This document shows positions 1 to 8,235 of a stretch of 64,000 nt of DNA, piece after piece; the stretch's first letter is position 1, and each line of letters opens with the position of its first letter. Under the pieces are notes generated by a model. The model saw only the letters and a list, made by a program, of their open reading frames with translations. It ran no database searches and was not told the origin of the DNA. A program made the position numbers and the translations under genes. This stretch comes from an uncultured Lachnospiraceae bacterium (GTDB lineage Bacteria; Bacillota; Clostridia; Lachnospirales; Lachnospiraceae): contig UQWA01000012.1 in the NCBI GenBank assembly GCA_900544685.1, positions 15,395 to 79,394 on the forward strand. Direction: 5' to 3'.

Positions 1-813
1 CTGTATGCCCTTTCCCGAAATGAAAATGGTACCCATTCCCTGCATGGTGGATTTCATAACGCCTCCTTTCGCAACTGGAAAGTCTGTGAAACTTCAGTAA
101 CATCTTCCAGTGAGGCACAGGTTGTATTCACATGTACGCTCCCAGATAAGCTGGATGGCTTTCCGGGTAACCGAAAAATCATTGTTACTTATACCCTGAC
201 AGAAGCACATCAGCTTACCATTGATTATAAAGCCGTCTCCGATCAGGATACTTATTTTAATATCTCTAATCACAGTTATTTTAACCTGTCCGGAAATTTT
301 TCACGGTCTGCTGCAGATCATCTTCTTCAAATCAATGCCGACCGCTATATCTGCAATTCTCCTGACTTTATCCCGGAAAGAACTGCAGGTGTCGCCGATA
401 CACCATTTGATTTTCGTCAGCCAGTTTCCATTCTGGATCAACTTCAAAAGTATCCGGAAAACATTCAGATTCAGCGTAACCAGGGTTACAATCATGGATT
501 TATTCTGAATCACGCTTTCGAAAGTGCTGCCCTGTCAGATCCCGGCTCACCGGATCTTGTCTGCATTCTTCCGGATGGATCTGTAACAATGTCCGTCCAC
601 TCTGATGCTCCATGCATGGTGCTGTATTCCGGTGGATACATTGATAACAGTCAGAAACTGATCAATGGTCAGTATTCTGTACCTTCCTGCGCTCTAGCCT
701 TTGAATTTCAGGATTATCCGGATGCTCCCGGTAATCATGATTTTCCGTACCATATCACAAAAGCTAATACTCCATGGAAACGACAAATCTGTTATCAGTT
801 TACAATCCGCTGA
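1..813 (+). CDS. galM: Aldose 1-epimerase (mutarotase), 5' end outside window
   Basis: An open frame runs from the first base of the window to a TGA at 811-813, so the N-terminus is missing (about 270 residues present). It would interconvert alpha and beta anomers of aldoses in the cytoplasm. Visible family motifs are SLHGG near the start, NISNHSYFNLSG with the conserved catalytic-region His, GYNHGF in the position of the usual GYDHNF, and a C-terminal FQDYPDAPGNHDFP resembling the family's QxxPDAPNxxxFP. It converges on the sugar-acid operon and overlaps the AraC gene tail by 14 bases. Supplying the correct anomer to a sugar dehydrogenase would fit that neighbour, but this is inference. Confidence 0.9.
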   Translation: MYALSRNENGTHSLHGGFHNASFRNWKVCETSVTSSSEAQVVFTCTLPDKLDGFPGNRKIIVTYTLTEAHQLTIDYKAVSDQDTYFNISNHSYFNLSGNFSRSAADHLLQINADRYICNSPDFIPERTAGVADTPFDFRQPVSILDQLQKYPENIQIQRNQGYNHGFILNHAFESAALSDPGSPDLVCILPDGSVTMSVHSDAPCMVLYSGGYIDNSQKLINGQYSVPSCALAFEFQDYPDAPGNHDFPYHITKANTPWKRQICYQFTIR

Positions 814-1657
814 CTTTTTCTTTCCAACTGCTGCGGTATTCCGACGGAGTCATACCAATCTCCTGCCGGAATAGACGGCTGAAGTACTGTGGTGTTCCAT
901 ATCCTGTTTCCATGGCAATTTCCGTGATAGTTTTGTCTGTTTCCCAAAGTAGCTCCTTAGCCTTATTCAGTCGTAATGCCTGTATATAATCCAGACAGGA
1001 CATGCCGATCTCCTCTGTAAAATACCTTCTGAGGAAACGGGAACTGATCCCTCTGGAAACAGCCAGTTCTTCAATCTGCAGGGATTCCTGATAATGTTCC
1101 TGGATATATTTCAGAATATCCCGGATCTTCTCATTGTGAATCCCGGCTTCTGTTGTGCGAGTTTTCTTTCCATGATATCCCAGAGCCACCACCAGCTGAA
1201 GAACTGACAGATCCAGCATAGTTATTCCATAAGATTCTTTATCCACCCTGCAGATTCGGGAGATCTGTTCCATAATCGGCACCAGATCCTCACAATTTTT
1301 CAGCACCTGATATTCCTGTTCCTTTTCACAGAAAGGAAATACCTCTTTCATATCTTCTGGTATCTGAATACTCATCTCTGTCTGTTGAATCTTACAGCCG
1401 CTTTTGGCATCTACCAAAAATCCATGTTTTTGAAAAGGCGTAATTACAATACATTCTCCGGCTTTCAATGGAACATATTCTGTGTCAAAAATCATCATGC
1501 ATTTTCCCTGAATCACATAATTAATCTCGTATTCAATGTGACTGTGTGCCTCATAGCGGTAACTTGGCAGGAAACGATAGGCTCCGGATTTTCGGACTTT
1601 CACCAGGTTTTCTTCCTTCTCAAGCAATTTCAATATACTCTTCTCAACTTCATTCAT
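800..1657 (-). CDS. AraC-family transcriptional regulator
   Basis: A 285-residue protein with an N-terminal cupin-like sensor (roughly residues 20-110, including the EYEINYVIQGK stretch) and a C-terminal pair of helix-turn-helix motifs of the AraC/XylS type (residues 180-275; FSRLFRQEIGMTPSEYR is the typical second-helix signature). It is the last gene of the lactonase/dehydrogenase/dehydratase/RraA set, 15 bases after the RraA-like gene. It is therefore probably the local regulator of that operon, responding to the sugar or sugar acid. Its 3' end overlaps the convergent mutarotase gene. Confidence 0.9.
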   Translation of the reverse strand: MNEVEKSILKLLEKEENLVKVRKSGAYRFLPSYRYEAHSHIEYEINYVIQGKCMMIFDTEYVPLKAGECIVITPFQKHGFLVDAKSGCKIQQTEMSIQIPEDMKEVFPFCEKEQEYQVLKNCEDLVPIMEQISRICRVDKESYGITMLDLSVLQLVVALGYHGKKTRTTEAGIHNEKIRDILKYIQEHYQESLQIEELAVSRGISSRFLRRYFTEEIGMSCLDYIQALRLNKAKELLWETDKTITEIAMETGYGTPQYFSRLFRQEIGMTPSEYRSSWKEKVSGL

Positions 1658-1672
1658 GCCTCTTCATGCCCT

Positions 1673-2362
1673 TTACATGATGCCGTGTTTTGCAAAAGAC
1701 TCTACGGTGCTCATTCCTCCGCGAATTGCTTCTGCTACCATCTTTTCGCCGGTTGCTTTCTCGTAAGCTTTCTGAACAACTTCGGTCTCTACTTCTTTTG
1801 GAATGACCAGGACGCCGTCCAGATCCCCGAAAATAATATCACCCGGATTAATTCTGACACCCTCCATCTCAATCGGCACACGATAATCAATGACTTTTCC
1901 TCTTGGTCCCTGATCCTGTGCATATCTTCCATAGGAGAAGCATGGAAAATTCAGTTCCAGAATTCCTTTTGTGTCTCTGTGGAAACCATTTACCACTGCA
2001 CCGGCGGCTTTTAAAATCTTCATTCTGGTACACATCAGCTCTCCTACCAATGCATAGCTTGGAGAAGAGCCACTGCAGATATAGACCTCGTTTTCTTTTA
2101 GATCATCCAGTGCTTCCAGCATAAGACCAAAGTTCTTTTTCATGATTGGATTCTGTCCATCAGACAATTCTTCAAATGCATCTGCTTCCAGTACCGGCAT
2201 AGCTCTTCCGGCCACTACCATCTCTTCGCGCATTGGCTGAATCCGCTGTGGCAGGAACTGGTGACGATAATTCATCTTATCCAGGATATCGCCAATGACT
2301 GCGGAATACAGTTCTTTTTTCATCATTGCAAATAATTCATTGTCATCTTTCCATGTAATCAT
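1673..2362 (-). CDS. RraA-family aldolase-like protein
   Basis: A 229-residue protein of the RraA / 4-hydroxy-4-methyl-2-oxoglutarate aldolase family. The GAVVNGFHRDTKG segment carries the Arg-Asp pair that in the aldolases binds the substrate and the divalent metal, and GDLDGVLVIPKE matches the family's DxDGVxVxP strand. It starts 3 bases after the dehydratase stop codon, so the two are co-translated. The family cleaves 2-oxo acids in a pyruvate-forming retro-aldol step. Here the likely role is splitting the 2-keto-3-deoxy sugar acid made by the neighbouring dehydratase. The exact substrate is unknown. Confidence 0.85.
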   Translation of the reverse strand: MITWKDDNELFAMMKKELYSAVIGDILDKMNYRHQFLPQRIQPMREEMVVAGRAMPVLEADAFEELSDGQNPIMKKNFGLMLEALDDLKENEVYICSGSSPSYALVGELMCTRMKILKAAGAVVNGFHRDTKGILELNFPCFSYGRYAQDQGPRGKVIDYRVPIEMEGVRINPGDIIFGDLDGVLVIPKEVETEVVQKAYEKATGEKMVAEAIRGGMSTVESFAKHGIM

Positions 2363-2365
2363 CTT

Positions 2366-4036
2366 CTACTCCATTTCCATCACGGCGCCTTCTGCCGCTG
2401 ATTTTGTGATTTTTCTGTAAATGTTAAGGTAGCCATCCGGAAGTTGCTTTTCCACCGGTTTCCATAACGCTCTTCTTTTTTCCAGTTCCTCATCACTTAC
2501 GTGGAGGGTGATCTTGCGATTCGGCACATCAATGGTTATCTCATCTCCATCTTCTACCAGTGCCAGATTGCCGCCTTCGTATGCCTCCGGTGAGATATGT
2601 CCCACAAAACAGCCTCTGTTTGATCCGGAGAATCTTCCGTCTGTGACAATCGTACAGCTGTCCGACAGATTCATACCTTCCAGACACTTCATCGGACGAT
2701 ACATCTCCGGCATTCCAGGTCCGCCCTTTGGACCTTCGTATCTCAGGACAATCATGGTATTTGGCTGTACCACTCCTGCCAGAATTGCTTCGCAGGCTTC
2801 CTGTTCGCTGTGATATACTTTGGCTTTTCCAGTTACAGTCATCAGATCTTCCGGGATCGCTGCCGGTTTTACAACTGCACCCAGAGGCGCCAGATTACCA
2901 GTCAGAATTGCCACACCTCCATCTGGGTGGAATGGCTCTGCCACGGTGCGGATGACTTCCCGAAATGTGGAATGTTCTGTATGCTGAAGATTCTCTTTTA
3001 CCGTCTTTCCGCTGGCCGTGATACAGTCTCCGTGAAGAAGCGGTTCCAGTTCTTTCATAACCGCAGGTACTCCGCCTGCTTCATAGAAGTCTACCATATC
3101 ATATGGTGATGCAGGATATACGGAAGCAATCTGTGGAACAATTCTGCTGAAACGGTCAAATGCTTCCAGGGGAAGCTTTCCTAGTCCCGCTTCTTTATAG
3201 ATGGCCTGAAGGTGCATGATTCCATTAGTAGAACCGCCCATAGCCATCAAAACCATAATTGCATTTTCAATTGCTTCTTTTGTGATAACCTGTCTGGCTG
3301 TAATTCCCTGTTTTACCAGTTCCATCACTGCCCGTCCGGTCTCATATGCCATCTGCTGGCGTTTTGCATAAACAGCAGGAATCACTGCACTGCCCGGGAG
3401 ACTCATACCCATAGCTTCCGCCATACATCCCATGGTGTTTGCTGTTCCCAGCATTGCGCAGGATCCTGCACACGGTTCTGCAAGATTCTCGATCTTGCGG
3501 AATTCCTTTTCATCGATTTTCCCACGCTGTTTCCAGCCTACAGCCTCAGTCACAATATTTCCGTCATAATGTTTTCCTTTATAACAGGCCGGCATCATTG
3601 GTCCGCTGTTGCAGAATACTGCCGGAATATCCAGTCTGGCCGCTGCCATCAGAAGTCCCGGAACAATTTTGTCACAGGAGCCAAGTAAAACCAGTCCGTC
3701 AAAGCGGTGTGCCCGCACCATGCATTCCACCGAAGATGTAATCAGATCTCTGGAAGGAAGGATATAGCGCATACCTTCATGTCCTTCTGCGATTCCATCG
3801 CACGGAGCAATGTCTCCAAACGTCATTGCGGTTCCGCCTGCCGCCTCGATTCCTCTTTTTGCCTGCTCACACAGTTCATTGATATTGTAATGTCCGGGAG
3901 TTGCATTGGTATAAGTATTTACAATCGCAATCAACGGTTTACCCAGCGCCTCATCGGTAAATCCCATAGCCTTGTACAATGCTCTTTTCAGCGCTCCCGT
4001 GTCTCCCTGAAGAAGACTGTTGTAATATTCGCTCAT
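2366..4036 (-). CDS. IlvD/Edd-family sugar-acid dehydratase
   Basis: A 556-residue Fe-S dehydratase. Cluster ligands are visible in GSCDKIVPG and AEPCAGSCAMLGTANTM, and the C-terminal TDGRFSGSNRG block is the conserved substrate/Mg segment. The family contains dihydroxy-acid dehydratase, 6-phosphogluconate dehydratase and pentonate/hexonate dehydratases. Placement between a sugar dehydrogenase, a lactonase and an RraA-type aldolase argues for an aldonic-acid dehydratase giving a 2-keto-3-deoxy acid, not for valine/isoleucine synthesis. It begins 3 bases after the SDR stop. Confidence 0.88.
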   Translation of the reverse strand: MSEYYNSLLQGDTGALKRALYKAMGFTDEALGKPLIAIVNTYTNATPGHYNINELCEQAKRGIEAAGGTAMTFGDIAPCDGIAEGHEGMRYILPSRDLITSSVECMVRAHRFDGLVLLGSCDKIVPGLLMAAARLDIPAVFCNSGPMMPACYKGKHYDGNIVTEAVGWKQRGKIDEKEFRKIENLAEPCAGSCAMLGTANTMGCMAEAMGMSLPGSAVIPAVYAKRQQMAYETGRAVMELVKQGITARQVITKEAIENAIMVLMAMGGSTNGIMHLQAIYKEAGLGKLPLEAFDRFSRIVPQIASVYPASPYDMVDFYEAGGVPAVMKELEPLLHGDCITASGKTVKENLQHTEHSTFREVIRTVAEPFHPDGGVAILTGNLAPLGAVVKPAAIPEDLMTVTGKAKVYHSEQEACEAILAGVVQPNTMIVLRYEGPKGGPGMPEMYRPMKCLEGMNLSDSCTIVTDGRFSGSNRGCFVGHISPEAYEGGNLALVEDGDEITIDVPNRKITLHVSDEELEKRRALWKPVEKQLPDGYLNIYRKITKSAAEGAVMEME

Positions 4037-4039
4037 TAC

Positions 4040-4807
4040 TTAGTCCTCCACAAAATCATTGGCCGCCACCACCGGAAGGGTTGCACCGCCATCCATGACC
4101 AGTGTAGTTCCTGTAATGTAAGCAGCTTCCTCAGACGCCAGATACACCACGCCTTTTGCAATCTCTGTTGTCGTCGCAAATCTGCGAAACGGAAGTCTCT
4201 CTGCCGCTTTCAGGCGAATATCTCCCGGTTCCCATCCCACATCAGTATAACCAGGTGCAATCGCTGCCATACGGATACCATACAGAGATAATTCCATAGC
4301 TGCATTCTTGGTAAACTTGGAAATTGCCGCCTTATTCGGTGCATAAATGGTTGCTCTCGGCCAGCATCCATTGATCTGATTAGAAGAAAGATTGATAATC
4401 GTTCCTTTTACCTCCTGTTCAATCATCTTCTTTGCTGCAATCTGACTGCTGAAGTAAACCCCCTTCCAGTCAATAGCTGTCATCTGGTCAAACATTTCTT
4501 CCGTAGCATCCAGGAAATATGCTTCACTGCTGATCCCTGCATTATTTACCAGCACATCAACTACCTGGAATACTTCAAATATCTGACGGTACATTTCCCT
4601 GATATCAGCGACCTTTCCCATATCTGCATATACCGTCATCGTCTGCACACCAAACTTTTCCATTTCCCTGCACAGTTCTTCAGCTGCTGCTTTGTTGCTA
4701 TGATAGTTCACGATGACATTGTATCCTGCCTCTGCCATGCAGTAAGCAATCTGTCTTCCAATTCCTTTTGCTGCACCTGTTACCAGTGCAGTCTTTCTAG
4801 TCTCCAT
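4040..4807 (-). CDS. SDR-family oxidoreductase (probable sugar dehydrogenase)
   Basis: A 255-residue classical short-chain dehydrogenase. The nucleotide motif TGAAKGIG lies at about residue 10, NNAG follows in the middle, and the catalytic Ser (NLSSNQ) and Tyr-Lys (YAPNK) are present. Its start overlaps the end of the SMP-30-like gene by 11 bases, so translation is coupled. In this operon it most plausibly oxidises an aldose to its lactone with NAD(P)+, which the lactonase then opens. The sugar cannot be read from sequence. Confidence 0.87.
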   Translation of the reverse strand: METRKTALVTGAAKGIGRQIAYCMAEAGYNVIVNYHSNKAAAEELCREMEKFGVQTMTVYADMGKVADIREMYRQIFEVFQVVDVLVNNAGISSEAYFLDATEEMFDQMTAIDWKGVYFSSQIAAKKMIEQEVKGTIINLSSNQINGCWPRATIYAPNKAAISKFTKNAAMELSLYGIRMAAIAPGYTDVGWEPGDIRLKAAERLPFRRFATTTEIAKGVVYLASEEAAYITGTTLVMDGGATLPVVAANDFVED

Positions 4808-5639
4808 ATCTGTACACCTTGCCTCCTGTTACCTGCATCTCTTCTACATATAGTTCTCCGCCATTGTCCTCGTCATCTCTTGCTGTTGTAATATATAGCT
4901 GCTCTCCACTCTTCCCCCCAAAACAACAACAGCTGACATTGGCATCCGGAACCGGAATTCTCTTTAACACTTCTCCCGTGACCGGATCTGCGCAGACCAC
5001 CTGATATCCGCCCCACATGGCAATCCACAGATGTCCTTCGCTGTCTATACACATCCCGTCCGGTGATCCTTTTTCGTCCTTCAGATCAACCGCTGTCGCC
5101 CTCTCTGCAATTTGCCCATCCTCTGTGATCCGATAACAATCCACTTTATCGGTTACCGTATCCACATGATAGAACATCGTTTTCTCTGCGTTCCATGCCA
5201 GTCCGTTTGGAATCGTAAAACCGGAATATACGGTCTTGATCCGGTTTTTTTCAATGCAGAACAGTGTACCTGTATGAGGGGCGTGTTCGTCCTGCACCAT
5301 AGCCATACTTCCCAGCCATAATTGCCCTTTCGGATCGCACTTTCCATCATTATAGCGAATACCATCTGGCAGGCAGCTTTCCATGACTTTTTCTGCCGTC
5401 TGTTTGTCAAAATCCACATGATATAATCCATCCGGAAGTGCCGCTACGAGAGTACCGTCCATTCTAAGCACAAGATCACTGACAAAATCTGTCATCTCCA
5501 TTTCCCGAATTTTTTCACAATCCGGTCTAATACAGTATATTTTTCGGCATTCGATATCCACAAAATATAACCTGTCATTATACTCATCCCAGACACATCC
5601 TTCCAGCAATCGCCCATGAAGATTCGTCAATTTTTCCAT
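4797..5639 (-). CDS. SMP-30/gluconolactonase-family lactonase
   Basis: A 280-residue six-bladed beta-propeller of the SMP-30/gluconolactonase/LRE family and the first gene of the operon. Metal-binding positions are recognisable: the early Glu (LEGCVWDE), Asn (IPNGLAWN) and Asp (SPDGMCID, followed by GHLWIAMWGG). It would hydrolyse an aldonolactone to the free acid. Together with the following SDR, IlvD/Edd and RraA genes it completes an oxidise, open, dehydrate and cleave route (Weimberg/Dahms-like). Confidence 0.88.
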   Translation of the reverse strand: MEKLTNLHGRLLEGCVWDEYNDRLYFVDIECRKIYCIRPDCEKIREMEMTDFVSDLVLRMDGTLVAALPDGLYHVDFDKQTAEKVMESCLPDGIRYNDGKCDPKGQLWLGSMAMVQDEHAPHTGTLFCIEKNRIKTVYSGFTIPNGLAWNAEKTMFYHVDTVTDKVDCYRITEDGQIAERATAVDLKDEKGSPDGMCIDSEGHLWIAMWGGYQVVCADPVTGEVLKRIPVPDANVSCCCFGGKSGEQLYITTARDDEDNGGELYVEEMQVTGGKVYRYGD

Positions 5640-5670
5640 TTTTTCATCTCCAAGCCATATATTTGTACCA

Positions 5671-5699
5671 ATTATACAATTATTCCCTCTGTATGACTA
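5671..5699 (-). promoter_or_regulatory. Candidate promoter of the sugar-acid operon
   Basis: On the minus strand a perfect TATAAT (plus 5671-5676) lies 17 bases from a poor -35 (TAGTCA, plus 5694-5699). A weak -35 is expected of a promoter that needs an AraC-type activator. The TTGTA...TACAA inverted repeat at 5663-5679 overlaps the -10 and could be an operator. Prediction only. Confidence 0.45.
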
Positions 5700-5772
5700 C
5701 TCTGATTCGGAATAAAACATTTTCATTTTTATCCAAAACGGAACTTACATTTAACAATTATCACATTGGATT

Positions 5773-5807
5773 AAAAAAGGGGAGGCTGCTTATCAGCAAC
5801 CTGCCCC
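5773..5807 (-). terminator. Intrinsic terminator after the hydrogenase/ABC operon
   Basis: On the minus strand a GC-rich stem (GGGGCAGG...CCTCCCC) is followed by TTTTTT. It lies 26 bases past the stop of the permease-ATPase fusion and before the SMP-30 operon promoter. Confidence 0.8.
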
Positions 5808-5832
5808 CTGCTACATTGGCATATTTGATGCA

Positions 5833-7236
5833 TCATCGTCCCATCGCTTCCTTTTCTTTCTCCTCATGTGTAACAAACAATACCTGTTTCCCGATGCATT
5901 TTCTTCTTGTATACTCCATTACGATTTCCCTTGTGCTTTGATCCAGGCCGCGAAACGGCTCATCCAGGAACAATACGTCCCAGTCTGCGTAAAAAGCTCT
6001 CACCAGTGCCACTCTCTGCCGCATTCCAAAGGACAGTTCCTTTATCTTCTGATCTATGCATTCAGACAAACCGACTTTTTCCAATTCTGCCCGGATTCTC
6101 TCATATTCCTGTCTTTCCGGTTCAAAAAGCTTTCTTTTCCTCACAATTCGAATATTGGTATAAACACTCAGCTCCTCACCAAATATCTGATCCTGGAAAA
6201 CAGCACTTTTCTTTCGTCCTTCCAGGCCGGCTATCCTTCCACTGTCCGGCACCTCCAGTCCCATGAGCAATCGAAGCAGCGTGGTTTTTCCGGATCCGGA
6301 CGGAGCCATGAGACAGGTAATCTGTCCACACGGAAATGTTCGTGACAAATCCTGAATTACGTGATGATCCCCATAGCGTTTACTTAAATGCGTCAACACA
6401 ATGTCCTGATTCAGCGCCTGCCTTTCTTCCGGAGCATTTTTTACCTCATCTGTTTTTCCTGACTCCGGTATCTGTATCTTTTTCAGCCGGTCTCCAGCCA
6501 TATCCAGTATCCGTAGAAACAGCTTTTCAAACAGATAGCTCAACACCAGAATCATCGTCGTCCAAGCCAGCAGATCTGCTGTTTCCAGATAGATCTTTGC
6601 CTGATACAGCTTCTCACCGATAGTTCCGCCTGAGATTCCGATTACTTCCGCTGCAGTTCCTGCTTTCCATGCCAGTCCGATTCCAAGGGCGCAGCCGGCC
6701 CTCACATAAGGAAGAAGCTGGGGAATGGCAAGCCATCGTACCCTCACCCATTTGGGCAGTTCAAATACTTCTGCCAGCTCTGTCAGCTTCGGATCCATCT
6801 GCTGCAATCCTTCCAGTACATTCGTATAAAGGATGGGAAATGTCATCAGAAATACAATGCCGACAGACAGATTTCCGGAAGACATCCACATTAACAGCAG
6901 GATAATCACAGACGCTACCGGTGTGGATTTCATCACACAGACCATGGGATAGCACAGTTCTTCTACCTTTCTGTGACGGAAAGCCAGTACGGCCACACCA
7001 CTTCCTGTCAGTGCCCCAAGCAAAAAGCCTCCCATGATTCTTTCTGTGGAATGTAGAACTGTGCTCCAGAATTCTACCTCCGGAAGCAACTGAATCAATC
7101 TTTTCCCTGCAACAACAGGAGATACCATCAGTATCTCCTGTCCAATCTGCATACTTACTATCTGCCATGCAAGCAGCCAGAATGCAACTGCCCACCAACG
7201 CATTTTACTCTGCTTTTTTCTTTTATTCTGCATCAT
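5833..7236 (-). CDS. ABC transporter permease-ATPase fusion (SsuC/SsuB-type)
   Basis: A 467-residue single chain combining two subunits that are usually separate. Residues about 1-255 form a MetI-type inner-membrane permease of the SsuC/TauC class with several hydrophobic segments and a conserved EAA-like loop (LTELAEVFELPKWVR). After a short polar linker, residues about 280-467 form the ATPase: Walker A APSGSGKTT, signature LSFGMRQR (LSGGQ altered to LSFGM), Walker B VLFLDEP and a switch His (VTHEE). The start overlaps the binding-protein gene by 14 bases. With that gene it makes a complete importer for a small organic or inorganic anion or a thiamine-precursor-like molecule. Specificity is unknown. 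Confidence 0.85.
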   Translation of the reverse strand: MMQNKRKKQSKMRWWAVAFWLLAWQIVSMQIGQEILMVSPVVAGKRLIQLLPEVEFWSTVLHSTERIMGGFLLGALTGSGVAVLAFRHRKVEELCYPMVCVMKSTPVASVIILLLMWMSSGNLSVGIVFLMTFPILYTNVLEGLQQMDPKLTELAEVFELPKWVRVRWLAIPQLLPYVRAGCALGIGLAWKAGTAAEVIGISGGTIGEKLYQAKIYLETADLLAWTTMILVLSYLFEKLFLRILDMAGDRLKKIQIPESGKTDEVKNAPEERQALNQDIVLTHLSKRYGDHHVIQDLSRTFPCGQITCLMAPSGSGKTTLLRLLMGLEVPDSGRIAGLEGRKKSAVFQDQIFGEELSVYTNIRIVRKRKLFEPERQEYERIRAELEKVGLSECIDQKIKELSFGMRQRVALVRAFYADWDVLFLDEPFRGLDQSTREIVMEYTRRKCIGKQVLFVTHEEKEKEAMGR

Positions 7237-8224
7237 AATAGAATTCGTCTGCTGGAAGTGCTCCGCCTACCGCCTGTGGATTCTCCTGCTCCAGAACCGC
7301 CAGATAACCGGAAAGTTTTTCTTTCATCTCATTCCCATCTATGCATACAATATTGCACTCTGGGAGTGCCTTTTTTGCTATTTCTTCCGGAACAATATCA
7401 TAACCGCCAATGAGTCTGGCGGCCTCCTCTGTATTGCTATTCACAAAGGATACCGATTCCTCATAATGCTCCATGAAGTCTTTTAGAACCTCAGGATGTT
7501 CCTGCGCAAATTCTGTTCTCACTATTGTTACACCAGTTACCAGACTGCTGTTTCCGTTATTTTTTTCCTGAATTTTATCCCATTCGTCAGTCAGATCCAG
7601 TACCACCTGTAATGATGAATTCTTACTCTGTGCAGTTGTTACAAATGGCTGTGGGAGCAATGCTATCTCATCCGGATGTTCTGTAAGGGCTGCTACACAT
7701 TCTGTATGCTCACTTTTCCATTCGATCTGCACATCTTCACCCGGTATCAGACCATTTTCTTTCAATATATAATTTAATGCATATTCTGGCGTCGCACCTT
7801 TTCCGCTGGCATAGATCGTTTTACCTTTCAGTTCTGAAATATCCTGAATCGTATCCCCATTTCCAACCAAATACAATACTCCTAATGTATTAATAGAAAG
7901 GACTTGTACCCCACCATCTGTTTTCTGATAAAGTACACTGGCCAGATTTGCCGGTACTGCAGCTATATCAACGGTTCCCTGTACAATTGCCGGAGATACT
8001 TCGTCTGGAGAAGCTGCAATCTGAAACTCATAATTTTCTTCCGTAATCTCTCCCTGATCGACTTCGTTCATGAATGAAACCATTCCCATTGCTGTCGGTC
8101 CTTTTAATGCCATAACCGTCACAGAATCTTCTGCTAAAGCACCTGTTTCCATACACATAAGCATACTGCCAGCTGCCAGAACGGATAACATTCCATAATT
8201 TTTTATTCTCTTTTTTCTGCCCAT
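7223..8224 (-). CDS. ABC transporter substrate-binding protein (NMT1/SsuA-like)
   Basis: A 333-residue secreted binding protein. I place the start at 8224, where GAGGGG sits 4 bases upstream of ATG; a GTG at 8236 is the longer alternative. The signal peptide ends near ALAED (signal peptidase I style); there is no convincing lipobox, which is unusual for a Gram-positive binding protein. The core has NMT1/THI5/SsuA-type features such as GTVDIAAVPANLAS and LKGKTIYASGKGATPEYAL. The start lies just after the hydrogenase stop, so the two genes are one transcript. Confidence 0.85.
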   Translation of the reverse strand: MGRKKRIKNYGMLSVLAAGSMLMCMETGALAEDSVTVMALKGPTAMGMVSFMNEVDQGEITEENYEFQIAASPDEVSPAIVQGTVDIAAVPANLASVLYQKTDGGVQVLSINTLGVLYLVGNGDTIQDISELKGKTIYASGKGATPEYALNYILKENGLIPGEDVQIEWKSEHTECVAALTEHPDEIALLPQPFVTTAQSKNSSLQVVLDLTDEWDKIQEKNNGNSSLVTGVTIVRTEFAQEHPEVLKDFMEHYEESVSFVNSNTEEAARLIGGYDIVPEEIAKKALPECNIVCIDGNEMKEKLSGYLAVLEQENPQAVGGALPADEFYYDAE

Positions 8225-8235
8225 TTTTCCCCTCA

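Noticed and set aside
1385..2014. 209-codon plus-strand frame
   Set aside because: Antisense to the AraC and RraA-like genes, Cys/His-rich shadow composition, no ribosome site.
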